Part shown: piece by piece, positions 5,298 to 5,367 of the stretch | Position numbering within the stretch: position 1 is the stretch's first letter | Layout of the letters: each line of letters opens with the position of its first letter | NCBI GenBank assembly: GCA_021463315.1 | Contig: JAJTXO010000328.1 | Coordinates: 1 to 5,367, forward strand | Length of the DNA stretch: 5,367 nucleotides | Reading direction: 5' to 3' | From: Caldilineales bacterium | GTDB lineage: Bacteria > Chloroflexota > Anaerolineae > JAAEKA01 | Notes under the pieces: generated by a model | What the model saw: only the letters and a program-made list of their open reading frames with translations | What the model was told of the DNA's origin: nothing | The model's database searches: none | Position numbers and translations under genes: made by a program

Positions 5298-5367
5298 CTA
5301 CTCCCTACTCCCTACTTCCTACTCCCTACTCCCTACTCCCTACTTCCTACTCCCTACTCCCTACTCC
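5298..5367. repeat. Heptanucleotide tandem array (CTACTCC)n, open at the window edge
   Basis: Ten perfect-length 7-nt units are visible. Units 1, 2, 4, 5, 6, 8, 9 and 10 are CTACTCC; units 3 and 7 are CTACTTC. The variant every fourth unit suggests expansion in 28-nt blocks. On the minus strand the array reads as GGG tracts separated by AGTA, with the variant units shortening a tract to GG, so it has partial G-quadruplex character. It begins 25 bp after the stop of the transglutaminase gene. Short heptamer repeats of this sort (STRRs) are known from filamentous cyanobacteria; an equivalent role here is not established. The array continues beyond the window. Confidence 0.9.

Noticed and set aside
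5298..5367. Heptamer array considered as CRISPR
   Set aside because: Units are 7 nt, contiguous and without spacers, so it is a simple tandem repeat.

Overview
The window is high in G+C and holds two divergent transcription units around a regulatory region of about 190 bp (1420-1611), with repeat-bearing non-coding DNA at both edges. The gene pair, the style of the membrane proteins, the G+C-rich codon use and the short dispersed palindromes and heptamer repeats resemble a Chloroflexota genome of the Anaerolineae/Caldilineae type. That assignment is inference, because no rRNA or other phylogenetic marker is present.

Left unit (minus strand, 1419 down to 141): a 53-residue single-pass membrane microprotein overlaps by 14 nt the start of a 376-residue polytopic membrane protein of no family I recognise. 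A good -35/-10 pair and a Shine-Dalgarno sequence precede the small gene. The 140 bp beyond the larger gene hold two copies of a 15-17 nt palindrome 50 bp apart and one copy of a 14-nt word that recurs, inverted, in the divergent promoter region.

Right unit (plus strand, 1612-5273): a DUF58 protein is followed after 2 bp by a large TgpA-like membrane transglutaminase (N-terminal membrane bundle, extracellular Cys-His-Glu/Asp transglutaminase-like core, one more membrane span, DUF4129-like tail). This is the DUF58/transglutaminase half of the widespread MoxR-DUF58-TgpA cassette, thought to act at the cell envelope. The MoxR AAA+ ATPase that often accompanies the pair is not next to it here. 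The DUF58 gene appears to have almost no 5' leader.

Right edge (5274-5367): a short spacer leads into a heptanucleotide tandem array of ten visible units that runs off the window, with a regular variant every fourth unit.

I found no tRNA, rRNA, CRISPR array, transposase or clear intrinsic terminator. The coding content is largely of a recognisable type. The least explained parts are the coupled microprotein/membrane-protein pair and the small repeats. I do not see convincing evidence for a wholly new system.
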